Below are positions 25,870 through 34,169 of a stretch of DNA of 64,000 nt, piece after piece. The stretch's first letter is position 1; each line of letters begins with the position of its first letter. A model generated the notes under the pieces. That model did not search any database. It was given only the letters and a program-made list of their open reading frames with translations, and was not told the DNA's origin. The translations under genes and the position numbers were made by a program. The DNA comes from Aquiflexum gelatinilyticum (GTDB lineage: Bacteria > Bacteroidota > Bacteroidia > Cytophagales > Cyclobacteriaceae), in assembly GCF_024741135.1 (NCBI RefSeq), contig NZ_JANSUY010000001.1, forward strand, positions 682,001-746,000. Reading direction: 5' to 3'.

Positions 25870-26865
25870 GTGGAAAGAGAAAAGACTATTTGGATCAGGA
25901 TTTCATTTATTGTCAGTTTTGTACTCTTGATAATTAAATTTTATTCCTATTACATTACCAATTCTACCGCGATTCTTACCGATGCTTTGGAGAGCATTGT
26001 AAATGTAGTGGCGGCAGGATTTGCAACATATAGCATTTATCTTAGTTCGAAACCAAGGGATGAAAATCATCCTTATGGACATGGAAAAATTGAATTTTTT
26101 AGCGCCGGTGTTGAGGGAACATTAATAATATTGGCAGGCCTATTTATTATTTATCAATCTATTTATAGCTTTTTTTTTCCAAGTACTTTGGACAATCTGT
26201 TTGAAGGTATTTTACTGATTACGATTTCGGGTACAGTCAATGGAGTTTTGGGTTTGATACTTCAAAGAAGAGGGAAAAGCCTCAATAGCATAACTTTGGA
26301 GGCAAGTGGCAAGCACCTGATGACAGATACATTGACAAGCTTTTTATTGATATTGGGGGTTTTGGTTATATTAGTGACAGGTTATCAGTTTTTGGACTCG
26401 ATTATAGCTGTAATTTTCTCTTTTTACATTTTATTTTCAGGTTATGGATTAGTGAGAAAATCAGTGGCAGGACTTATGGATGAGTTAGATCCAACTGCTA
26501 TTGACTCTACAGTTAAAACAATCAATCAAAAACGAAAGCCAAGTTGGATAGATATTCACAATATGAGAGTGCAGCAATATGGTGGGGATAGACATATTGA
26601 TTTGCATCTGACATTGCCTTACTATTATGACCTTAAACAAGTGCATGATGAAGTTGAGGAGCTAGAACATGCTTTGGAGGATGCCTGGCCAGGAATCATG
26701 GAAGTGTTTGTTCATGCTGACCCTTGTATTCCAGATAAATGTTGCCATTATTGTCAAATCATAGATTGTCATGTTAGAAAAATTCCGATTGACACAAAAA
26801 TTGAATGGACTTCTTTGAATATGTCTAAAAATCAAAAGCACTATCATGACATAATCAAGCAATAA
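25870..26865 (+). CDS. Cation diffusion facilitator transporter with cysteine-rich C-terminus
   Basis: A divalent metal exporter (zinc, cobalt, iron or manganese) of the CDF family, 331 residues, GTG start at 25870. Six membrane helices carry the usual metal-site signatures: LTDALESIVNVVAAG in helix 2 and GKHLMTDTLTSFLLILG in helix 5. The cytosolic dimerisation domain has QQYGGDRHIDLHLTLPYYYDL...VFVHADPC. After it comes an uncommon extension with PCIPDKCCHYCQIIDCHVRK, five cysteines and two histidines in 20 residues, which could bind metal or a cluster. The specific metal cannot be told. Confidence 0.9.
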   Translation: MEREKTIWIRISFIVSFVLLIIKFYSYYITNSTAILTDALESIVNVVAAGFATYSIYLSSKPRDENHPYGHGKIEFFSAGVEGTLIILAGLFIIYQSIYSFFFPSTLDNLFEGILLITISGTVNGVLGLILQRRGKSLNSITLEASGKHLMTDTLTSFLLILGVLVILVTGYQFLDSIIAVIFSFYILFSGYGLVRKSVAGLMDELDPTAIDSTVKTINQKRKPSWIDIHNMRVQQYGGDRHIDLHLTLPYYYDLKQVHDEVEELEHALEDAWPGIMEVFVHADPCIPDKCCHYCQIIDCHVRKIPIDTKIEWTSLNMSKNQKHYHDIIKQ

Positions 26866-26951
26866 AATTCTAAAACGTAAAAAAAATTAAAATATTTTAT
26901 GTCTATTTTCAAGAATACAATTAACTTAGTATATTCAACAAAAAAAAAGCT

Positions 26952-27038
26952 ATGAACGAGGACAAACAATTTCGGGTACTGTTAGCGGTAACTTCCGTCG
27001 TATGGTTAATTCTAGTTGGAGTTCTAATCATAATCTAA
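26952..27038 (+). CDS. Predicted 28-residue single-helix membrane peptide
   Basis: A short open frame encoding a charged start (MNEDKQFR) followed by one continuous hydrophobic helix (VLLAVTSVVWLILVGVLIII) that ends at the stop codon. The shape, soluble end then one membrane span, is typical of genuine bacterial small membrane proteins, and a terminator follows about 75 bases downstream, leaving no other gene for that transcript. There is no homology I recognise. It could be a regulator of a membrane complex or a type I toxin-like peptide, or a chance frame; confidence is moderate. Confidence 0.5.
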   Translation: MNEDKQFRVLLAVTSVVWLILVGVLIII

Positions 27039-27106
27039 CGAGATATTAAGGTTTTAAGCTGTACCTACTCATACAGCGAATGCTTTTCAAATGGATTAAG
27101 GAGTTT

Positions 27107-27139
27107 AAAAAGGGATATGTATAAACATATCCTTTTTTT
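27107..27139 (+). terminator. Terminator after the tiny gene
   Basis: Stem GGATATGT (27113-27120) / ACATATCC (27125-27132), loop ATAA, preceded by an A run and followed by seven T residues. Confidence 0.85.
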
Positions 27140-27235
27140 ATTTTTTTATTTTGGCGATTTCTGTTTCGTTTTAATTCCCCTATACTTATTTTTAAAATAC
27201 TTAATCAAAACAAATTTTATATAAACATAATCGGT

Positions 27236-28672
27236 ATGAAGAGAATATTACTTGGATTATTTGGGCTAATAATTTGGTTTCCAATTCTAGCTCAAGAACC
27301 ATCACATGAAGCATTTATTGTAAAGCAATTGGATGCAAATACTGAAAGGTTTTCCAAAGCGGCCAGAGAGATTTGGGAAAATCCCGAATTGGGGTTTTTG
27401 GAAGTTACTAGCTCAAAGGTTTTGATCGACGAATTAAAAGCTTCAGGTTTTAACGTTGAGGTTGGTGTTGCAGGAATGCCTACGGCTTTTGTTGCAACAT
27501 ATGATAAGGGCGGTCCTGTCATTGGTTTTTTGGCTGAATATGATGCACTCCCCGGATTGTCTCAGGATGCAGTTCCCTACAGGTCAGTCATTGTGGAGGG
27601 AGGTAATGGGCACGGATGTGGTCACAATCTTTTCGGGACCGCAGTAGTTGCTTCAGGTGTGGCTTTAAAAGAATGGATTGATGCAAACAATATCAAAGCA
27701 ACCATTAAAATCTTTGGTACCCCGGCTGAGGAAACTGGAGGAGGGAAAGTCTACATGGCCCGTGATGGCATTTTCAATGGTGTGGATGCTGTCATCAACT
27801 GGCATCCGTCCGATAGAAATGCAGCTAACGCCTCTACCTGTAATGCAGTAATCGGTGGGAGATTCAGGTTTTACGGAGAGACAGCCCATGCAGCAGGTTC
27901 TCCACAAAGAGGAAGGTCTGCCTTAGATGCAGTAGAGGCAATGAACATGATGGTAAACATGATGCGTGAGCATGTGGATCAAGAAAGTAGAATCCATTAT
28001 ATTATTTCGAGCGGAGGCTTAGCACCAAATGTTGTTCCGGATTTTGCTGAAGTGAGGTACATGATCCGCCATCCTGATATTACAGAATTGAAAGATATGT
28101 GGGCCCGAATCGGAAAAGCTGCAGAAGGTGCGGCCATGGGGACAGGAACAAGAGTAGAAATTGAATTGGCGTCAGGGCTTTATGGCTTACTGCCAAATGA
28201 AACTTTGGCAAAGCAGATGCATAAAAACCTGAGCTCACTCGGAGGAGTTGAGTATGATGAGGAAGAAATTAAATGGGCTACAGAAATCCAAAAAACCTTT
28301 AACTCCCCCAAAGTACCTTCTTTGGATGTCGCAAAGAAAGTCCAGCCTTATGCATTAAATTTCTTTCCAGCATCCACTGATGTTGGTGATGTAAGTTATG
28401 TAGTGCCAACAGTCGGTTTGGGAACAGCTACTTGGGTTCCTGGAACTGCCGCACATACATGGCAGGCTGTTGCTGCCGACGGAATGAGCATAGGATTTAA
28501 GGGAATGATGCTTGCAGCAAAAACTATGGCCTTGACAGGAAAGGACTTGATTTTAAATCCGCTTATCATCCAAGAAGCAAAAAAAGAATTTGACGAAAGA
28601 TTGGGAGGTCTAAAATATGAAGCGCTAGTTGGCGACAAAGTGGTTCCTCTCGATTTTAATGTTACCAAGTAG
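27236..28672 (+). CDS. Exported M20 family amidohydrolase/peptidase
   Basis: A 478-residue zinc-dependent amidohydrolase related to AbgB (p-aminobenzoyl-glutamate hydrolase) and aminoacylases. An N-terminal signal peptide (MKRILLGLFGLIIWFPILAQ) sends it out of the cytoplasm. Metal-site segments: EYDALPGL, GHGCGHNLFGTA, GTPAEETGGGK and INWHPSD; the dimerisation lid follows (FYGETAHAAGSPQRGRSALDA). The C-terminal ligand region is SSTDVGDVSYVVPT. It probably releases amino acids from acylated or amide-linked compounds in the periplasm. It is a single gene with a shared downstream terminator. Confidence 0.9.
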   Translation: MKRILLGLFGLIIWFPILAQEPSHEAFIVKQLDANTERFSKAAREIWENPELGFLEVTSSKVLIDELKASGFNVEVGVAGMPTAFVATYDKGGPVIGFLAEYDALPGLSQDAVPYRSVIVEGGNGHGCGHNLFGTAVVASGVALKEWIDANNIKATIKIFGTPAEETGGGKVYMARDGIFNGVDAVINWHPSDRNAANASTCNAVIGGRFRFYGETAHAAGSPQRGRSALDAVEAMNMMVNMMREHVDQESRIHYIISSGGLAPNVVPDFAEVRYMIRHPDITELKDMWARIGKAAEGAAMGTGTRVEIELASGLYGLLPNETLAKQMHKNLSSLGGVEYDEEEIKWATEIQKTFNSPKVPSLDVAKKVQPYALNFFPASTDVGDVSYVVPTVGLGTATWVPGTAAHTWQAVAADGMSIGFKGMMLAAKTMALTGKDLILNPLIIQEAKKEFDERLGGLKYEALVGDKVVPLDFNVTK

Positions 28673-28746
28673 GATCAAAACCTTTTGATATTCCGATTAA
28701 AAGCAACCTTTTCTTTAATGCAAAGAAGCAGTTAATCGAAAAGTGA

Positions 28747-28780
28747 AAGCCAGCCTTCAATTTAATTTGAAGGCTGGGTT
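28747..28780. terminator. Bidirectional terminator between convergent peptidase genes
   Basis: An 11-bp perfect stem CCAGCCTTCAA (28750-28760) / TTGAAGGCTGG (28767-28777), with a loop of six bases. Confidence 0.8.
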
Positions 28781-28784
28781 TATC

Positions 28785-30812
28785 TTAAACCAATCCTGCT
28801 CTTTTGAGCAAAGCATCAGGTTTTGGATCTCTTCCTCTAAACCTTTTGTAAAGTACTGTTGGATGTTCTTTTCCTCCTGCTGACAAGATATTTTCCTTAA
28901 ATGATGTGGCTGTTTCTCTATCGAAAATCCCTTTTTCGAGAAACATTTCGAATGCATCTGCATCCAAAACTTCTGCCCACTTATAGCTGTAATAACCCGC
29001 AGCATATCCACCTTGGAAAATATGGGAAAAGGAAGTACTCATCAGTGTACCTTCCACCTCAGGAAGAAGGGCTGTCGGTTTTAGAATTTCTTTTTCAAAT
29101 GAGAAAACATCTGAATTCAAAGATGGGTCTGTTCCATGATAAGCCATATCAAGTAGGCCAAAGCTGATCTGCCTGACTGTCTGATAACCTTGTTGGAAAT
29201 TGGCTGCGTTTTTTATTTTTTGGATCAACTCAGAAGGTATAATTTCTTCTGTTTCATAATGCTTTGCAAATAGATCCAAACATTCTTTCTCGTAACTCCA
29301 ATTTTCAAAAATCTGCGAGGGAAGTTCTACAAAGTCCCAATAAACACTCGTGCCTGTCAGCGATTCATAATTGCCCTGTGCCAGCATGCCATGGAGTGCA
29401 TGTCCAAATTCATGGAAAAGGGTAGTCACTTCATTGAATGTCAAAAGGGAAGGCTTGGTTTTGGTAGGTTTGGTAAAATTGCAAACTATCGAAACATGAG
29501 GTCTGAATTCTTTTCCCTCCACTGTTTTTTGTCCCCTGAAACTCGTCATCCAGGCACCGTTTCTTTTTCCTGCCCTTGGAAAAAAATCAGCGTAAAAAAC
29601 CGCCACATGATTGCCTTCGGTGTCAATGACTTCATATGTAGTGACTTCAGGATGGTATTTTGGGATGTTTTGATTTTCTATGAAATGGATACCAAACAAT
29701 TTTTCTGCTGTTAGAAAAACCCCCTCTATGACATTTTCCAGTTTAAAATATGGACGAAGCAATTCATCACTTACTTCATATTTTTGGTTTTTGAGTTTTT
29801 CGGAATAGTATGCAAAATCCCATTTTTCTATTTTCTCTAAGCCATCGAGTTCCTTTGCAAACTTTTCAAGTTCTTTGATTTCCTCCTTTGCTTTGGGTTT
29901 TGCCATTTCTAATAAATTATGCAGAAAATCCATCACTTTTGGAGCACTTTTGGCCATTCTCTCTTCAAGGACAAAGTCTGAGAATCTTGGATATCCAAGG
30001 AGATTTGCTCTTTCGTTTTTGAGTCTCAGCATATCTTTAATATGCTGTTGGTTGTCCAATTCGTCTCCCTTGCAAGATTTTGTACTTGATGCAATGAACA
30101 ATTCTCTTCTCAACTCCCTTTTTTCTGAATACATCATAAATGGGATGTAGCTTGGATAAGCCAAGGTGAAAACCCAATTTCCAGGTTTGCCTTTTTCCTC
30201 TGCGGTTTGCAGGGCAGCTTCCTTAACTGCATCAGGAAGGCCTGCAAGGTCAGACTCATTTAAAATTACAAGCTCATATTTGTTTGTTTCGGCCAAAACG
30301 TTTTCTCCGAATTTCAAACCTAATTGGGAAAGTTCCCTGTCAATTTCCCTAAGTCTTTCCTTTTGTCTTACATCAAGTTTGGCGCCATTTCGAACAAAAC
30401 TTTTATATGTCTTATCCAGCAAAGTTTTTTGCTCTTCACCGAGTGTAAGGTTCTCTTTTTGGTCATAGACCAATTGTATTTTAGTGAACAAGTCTTCATC
30501 CAGCAATATATCATTTCCATGTGCTGTCAAAAGTGGTGAGATTTCCCTTGCCAAAGCTTGAATCTGATCGTTAGTTTCGGCACTGTTGAGATTGAAAAAT
30601 ATGGAAGAAATAATATTCAGTTTTTCACCCGATTGGTCCAAAGCCACGATGGTGTTTTCAAAAGTCGGAACCGGATTATCCTTTATTTCCTGAATTTCTT
30701 CTTTTGCTTTTTTTATGGCTTCCTGAATGGCAGGTAAATAATGCTCCGGTTTTATCAAGTCAAATGGTGCGGTCTCAAATGGAGTATTGAATTTGTCCAA
30801 TAATGGATTCAT
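28785..30812 (-). CDS. M3 family oligopeptidase (PrlC/Dcp-like)
   Basis: A 675-residue cytosolic zinc metallopeptidase that cleaves short peptides, related to oligopeptidase A and peptidyl-dipeptidase Dcp. The zinc-binding HEFGH motif is at about His467 (TTLFHEFGHALHGML), followed by the third-ligand region VELPSQIFENW and the substrate-binding segment SFSHIFQGGYAAGYYSYKWA. The N-terminal helical lid is complete and no signal peptide is present. The length matches the oligopeptidase A group. Confidence 0.95.
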   Translation of the reverse strand: MNPLLDKFNTPFETAPFDLIKPEHYLPAIQEAIKKAKEEIQEIKDNPVPTFENTIVALDQSGEKLNIISSIFFNLNSAETNDQIQALAREISPLLTAHGNDILLDEDLFTKIQLVYDQKENLTLGEEQKTLLDKTYKSFVRNGAKLDVRQKERLREIDRELSQLGLKFGENVLAETNKYELVILNESDLAGLPDAVKEAALQTAEEKGKPGNWVFTLAYPSYIPFMMYSEKRELRRELFIASSTKSCKGDELDNQQHIKDMLRLKNERANLLGYPRFSDFVLEERMAKSAPKVMDFLHNLLEMAKPKAKEEIKELEKFAKELDGLEKIEKWDFAYYSEKLKNQKYEVSDELLRPYFKLENVIEGVFLTAEKLFGIHFIENQNIPKYHPEVTTYEVIDTEGNHVAVFYADFFPRAGKRNGAWMTSFRGQKTVEGKEFRPHVSIVCNFTKPTKTKPSLLTFNEVTTLFHEFGHALHGMLAQGNYESLTGTSVYWDFVELPSQIFENWSYEKECLDLFAKHYETEEIIPSELIQKIKNAANFQQGYQTVRQISFGLLDMAYHGTDPSLNSDVFSFEKEILKPTALLPEVEGTLMSTSFSHIFQGGYAAGYYSYKWAEVLDADAFEMFLEKGIFDRETATSFKENILSAGGKEHPTVLYKRFRGRDPKPDALLKRAGLV

Positions 30813-30938
30813 AGATTTTTTGGTTTTTAAAAATATGGAATTTTACGTCTGTAAATGTAATCAAGTTTGAAACCAAGACCGGGAAAATATAGTGCAAAAA
30901 ATGCTGAAATATTAGCCTTTAAAATTCAAAATAGATCT

Positions 30939-31586
30939 CTATTTATACACCATGGTATAAAACAAAAGCCAAAGCAAAAACATCAAAACATAGCTAAAAA
31001 GAACCACTAAGGTGGATTCTGCAATGGTTCTTCTGCTTACTGTATGAAATCCAAAGATCAAAAACACAATGTAGATAACTTCGAATAGATTGATGGCTCT
31101 CAATGGATAATGATATTTTGGGGCTATACTTTCAGGGTCTACCAAAGAAAAAAGTGAAAGTGGGTAATAATCTCTGATTTCTTCATAGCTGACCGAATCT
31201 GATGGTTTGATATACACCAGCATTTTGATCAGTTCAGGGAAAATAAATATAAACTCTGCTACCATCACAAATTGCCATAGACGAACAAATGGCGCCTTAT
31301 AGCCAAAAGCAAATGCCCCTAACCAAATCACAAATGAGGTTGCGGTAAATTTCCAGAGTAATGCAAAAGGAGTCCACAGATAGTTCAGGGCATTGAAAAT
31401 ATGAAAAATCATGAATGACCCTTCAGATTCCAATTTTTCATAACCGGGAATAGATTGTAGGATAAGGTCATTTGTCACATACCTGACCAAGAGATACAAA
31501 ATCACCAAGATCAAAAAAAACAACCTTTTATCGAAATCTAAATTGGCTTCGATACGTTGGGAGATAGGACTTGAAGTCTGTGACAT
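30939..31586 (-). CDS. Multi-pass membrane protein of unknown function
   Basis: A 215-residue protein with about five hydrophobic helices (near residues 22-42, 62-82, 86-96, 105-130, 165-210) and a short soluble loop carrying SYEEIRDYYPLSLFSLVDPE. The start contains a short hydrophilic tail (MSQTSSPISQRIEANLDFDK). The layout vaguely recalls Yip1-type proteins, and I recall relatives in Bacteroidota with no assigned role. It is divergent from the TPR protein gene with 76 bases between starts, so they may share a control region. Confidence 0.75.
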   Translation of the reverse strand: MSQTSSPISQRIEANLDFDKRLFFLILVILYLLVRYVTNDLILQSIPGYEKLESEGSFMIFHIFNALNYLWTPFALLWKFTATSFVIWLGAFAFGYKAPFVRLWQFVMVAEFIFIFPELIKMLVYIKPSDSVSYEEIRDYYPLSLFSLVDPESIAPKYHYPLRAINLFEVIYIVFLIFGFHTVSRRTIAESTLVVLFSYVLMFLLWLLFYTMVYK

Positions 31587-31662
31587 AATTTGAAATAATT
31601 ATAGCCAAATCTAAATGATTGTTTGGAATTGCATATAATTTTGGAGGAAATTTAGAATAAGA

Positions 31663-32856
31663 ATGCGAAAAGGAAAATTTTCAGCTGTATTGATAGTAGT
31701 GTTGCTTGCAAACTTAACATATGCGCAAGATCAGCCTTTGGATCAGGTTGGCAAGAGCCAATCTCCCTATTTATTATTGGACAAAGGACTGCAGTTCAGG
31801 ATCACAGAAAATGTAAACGCCTTATACAATTTTGATTTTGAGACAGCTGAACGCGGTTTTAGGGTCATGCAGTACCAATATCCTGATCATCCGCTACCAT
31901 ATTTTTTGTTGGGATTGAGCACTTGGTGGAAGATTGCCCCAGATGTCGAAAATGATAAGTATGATGACCTCTTTATCGAGCAAATGGATGTCGTCATCGA
32001 TAAGGCGGATGAATTATTGGATAAGGATCCAAAAAACAAAGAAGCGGCTTTTTTCTTGGCCGGAGCATATGGATTTCAGGGAAGGCTTTACAGTGAAAGG
32101 AAGAGCTGGACTAGGGCAACTTTTGCAGGGAAAAATGCACTCAAATATTTAAACCTGAGCAGGGGTGAGGAAGAACTTGGACCCGAATTGCTTTTGGGAG
32201 ATGCTTTGTTCAATTATTTTTCAGTATGGATTCCTGAGAATTACCCTTTGCTAAAACCTGTGGTGGCCATGTTTCCAAAAGGAAATAAGGCCCTTGGGCT
32301 AAAACAATTGGAAGATGTGGCCCAAAACGCGTTTTATGCCAGAATTGAAGCGCAGTATTTTCTGTTCAGACTTTATGCTTCAGAAGAAAAGCAACCTTAT
32401 AAAGCACTAGCGATAACAGATTATTTACACAGTAAATTTCCTAATAATCCATATTTCCATAGGTCGTATGCCAGGCATCTTTATACTGTAGGAAGAATTA
32501 CCGAGGCCAAAGAAATGTCAGAGCAGATTCTCCAAAGGATCGATGAAAAATGGACAGGTTATGAATCAAACAGTGGAAGATATGCGGCATTCTATATTGC
32601 CCAATATTATGATAGGATTGGAGACCAAAGAGAAGCAAAGAAGTATTATCTCAAAACCCTTTCCTATGGCGAGGAATCTGAAAGTCAGGAAAGCGGGTAC
32701 TATCTATATTCTTTGATTGCTCTAGGAAAGATGGCAAATCAGGAAAAAAACAAACCCTTAGCCAAGAGCTATTTCAATCAGGTAAAGAAATACGCCAAGC
32801 GAAAACACCCCGCCCACAAGGAAGCAAGAGATTATATCAAAAAGAATAAACTTTAA
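31663..32856 (+). CDS. Exported TPR-repeat protein
   Basis: A 397-residue protein with a signal peptide (MRKGKFSAVLIVVLLANLTYAQ) and helical tetratricopeptide-like repeats throughout (FDFETAERGFRVMQYQYPDHPL, KEAAFFLAGAYGFQGR, YYLKTLSYGEESES, AKSYFNQVKKYAKRKHP). No enzyme motif is visible. Such proteins serve as periplasmic scaffolds. No terminator is obvious; the next gene has its own promoter. Confidence 0.8.
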   Translation: MRKGKFSAVLIVVLLANLTYAQDQPLDQVGKSQSPYLLLDKGLQFRITENVNALYNFDFETAERGFRVMQYQYPDHPLPYFLLGLSTWWKIAPDVENDKYDDLFIEQMDVVIDKADELLDKDPKNKEAAFFLAGAYGFQGRLYSERKSWTRATFAGKNALKYLNLSRGEEELGPELLLGDALFNYFSVWIPENYPLLKPVVAMFPKGNKALGLKQLEDVAQNAFYARIEAQYFLFRLYASEEKQPYKALAITDYLHSKFPNNPYFHRSYARHLYTVGRITEAKEMSEQILQRIDEKWTGYESNSGRYAAFYIAQYYDRIGDQREAKKYYLKTLSYGEESESQESGYYLYSLIALGKMANQEKNKPLAKSYFNQVKKYAKRKHPAHKEARDYIKKNKL

Positions 32857-32955
32857 TAAAATTTTTCCGTATAGGTTGTATCAAATTCAGGAGATAATTT
32901 GAATAACTTCGCTAAGTTGAAAACAATTCAATGCAAATATTCTGAAAAGTTGTTA

Positions 32956-33015
32956 ATTGTTAAACAATATTTTGCAAACAGGGGTTTATTTTGTAATTAA
33001 TTGTTTTAAAACAAT
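32956..33015 (+). promoter_or_regulatory. Paired palindromes upstream of the Lrp/AsnC gene (probable autoregulatory operators)
   Basis: ATTGTTAAACAAT at 32956-32968 and the perfect 16-bp palindrome ATTGTTTTAAAACAAT at 33000-33015 share the half-site ATTGTT/AACAAT. Their centres are about 45-46 bases apart and they sit just upstream of the -7 box of the regulator gene. Confidence 0.6.
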
Positions 33016-33027
33016 ATCAAATTATAT

Positions 33028-33035
33028 TAACTTTG
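33028..33035 (+). promoter_or_regulatory. -7 box of the Lrp/AsnC gene
   Basis: TAACTTTG, a good match to the Bacteroidota -7 consensus, 32 bases before the ATG. The TTG at 33001-33003, inside the palindrome, is near the position expected for the -33 element. Confidence 0.65.
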
Positions 33036-33066
33036 CACAACATAAAATTTTGAAAATTCAAGAATC

Positions 33067-33549
33067 ATGGATAATAGCATCAAAGTGAAATTCGACAAAA
33101 TAGACCGTAAGATACTAGAGATACTTCAGGCTAATGCCAAAATAACCAATGCCCAACTTTCAAAAGACATCGGTCTTTCACCTGCTCCGACATTGGAAAG
33201 GGTTAAGAAATTAGAACAATCAGGAATCATCAAAAGCTACCATGCCAAATTGGATCCCGAAAAAATCGGACTTGGTGTAAGTACATTTGTTTTGGTAAGC
33301 CTTATCGGTCACAACAAAGGAAACATTGATGCTTTCATGAAAGAAATCAATGAAATCCAAGAAGTGATTGAATGTCACCATATCACCGGAACAGGTGACT
33401 TTATTCTGAAAATTATTGCAAAAGACATCACCGCATACCAAAAACTGATGCTTGAGAAAGTCAGTGAAATTAAAGAGGTTGATTCTATGCAATCCATGGT
33501 GATTCTTTCTACTTTTAAGGACAGTAAAGTTTTGCCTATCCCTGCTTAA
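33067..33549 (+). CDS. Lrp/AsnC family transcriptional regulator
   Basis: A 160-residue regulator with an N-terminal winged helix-turn-helix (about 8-60: IDRKILEILQANAKITNAQLSKDIGLSPAPTLERVKKLEQSGIIK) and a C-terminal RAM/AsnC ligand-binding domain (about 70-150, IEVIECHHITGTGDFILKI-like segment and VDSMQSMVILSTFKDSK). The family forms octamers and usually senses amino acids, controlling amino-acid metabolism and its own gene. Two matching palindromes lie upstream. A terminator follows, so it is a single-gene unit. Confidence 0.95.
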   Translation: MDNSIKVKFDKIDRKILEILQANAKITNAQLSKDIGLSPAPTLERVKKLEQSGIIKSYHAKLDPEKIGLGVSTFVLVSLIGHNKGNIDAFMKEINEIQEVIECHHITGTGDFILKIIAKDITAYQKLMLEKVSEIKEVDSMQSMVILSTFKDSKVLPIPA

Positions 33550-33568
33550 TATTTATAAAACATAAATC

Positions 33569-33598
33569 AAAAGGGTGGCCAAAAGTCACCCTTTTTTT
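33569..33598 (+). terminator. Rho-independent terminator after the Lrp/AsnC gene
   Basis: Stem AAAAGGGTG (33569-33577) / CACCCTTTT (33587-33595) plus T run. Confidence 0.85.
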
Positions 33599-33612
33599 AT
33601 TTAGAGCCATAT

Positions 33613-34152
33613 ATGGAAAATCCCTGGAAAACTAAGTCCAAAGCCACAATTTACCAAAATCCATGGATCAAGGTGGAGGAACATCAGGTAGTGATTCCTT
33701 CAGGAAAAGACGGGATATACGGTAAAGTAATCTTCAAGAATAAAGCTTTGGCAATTGTTCCTGTAGACAATGATCTCAATACTTGGCTTGTGGGTCAGTT
33801 CCGATATACTTTAGATGAATATTCCTGGGAAATCCCTATGGGTGGTGGACTTCTGGAGGTAGATATTATTGAATCGGCAAAAAGAGAATTGAAAGAGGAA
33901 ACAGGGCTTTCTGCAAATAAATGGACGCAAATAATGAGAATCCATACTTCCAATTCTGTGACAGATGAGGAAGGTTTTGTTTTTTTAGCCGAAGACCTTG
34001 CGCAGGGCGAAACAGAATTTGAAGAAACAGAACAACTCCAAATTATAAAATTACCATTGAAAGAAGCCATTCAGAAAGTAATGGATGGTGAAATCACAGA
34101 TGCAATTTCTGTGGCAGGTCTTTTGAAAGTTGCAAGAATTCTTAATCTCTGA
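33613..34152 (+). CDS. Nudix hydrolase (ADP-ribose pyrophosphatase-like)
   Basis: A 179-residue Nudix enzyme. The N-terminal part (WIKVEEHQVVIPSGKDGIYGKVIF, LVGQFRYTLDEYSWEIPMGGG) matches the ADP-ribose pyrophosphatase group, which hydrolyses ADP-ribose and related nucleoside diphosphate sugars. The metal-binding half of the Nudix box, RELKEETGL, is intact. The first half is about two residues shorter than the standard Gx5Ex7 pattern (GLLEVDIIESAK). It lies 17 bases upstream of the MATE gene and is probably cotranscribed with it. Confidence 0.9.
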   Translation: MENPWKTKSKATIYQNPWIKVEEHQVVIPSGKDGIYGKVIFKNKALAIVPVDNDLNTWLVGQFRYTLDEYSWEIPMGGGLLEVDIIESAKRELKEETGLSANKWTQIMRIHTSNSVTDEEGFVFLAEDLAQGETEFEETEQLQIIKLPLKEAIQKVMDGEITDAISVAGLLKVARILNL

Positions 34153-34169
34153 TATGCGATATATTTAAA

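Larger units (their letters stand above)
26866..27235 (+). other. Intergenic region holding a tiny gene and terminator
   Basis: Between the CDF and M20 peptidase genes. It holds the 28-residue membrane peptide gene and a terminator; the rest is AT-rich with nothing else visible. Confidence 0.5.
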
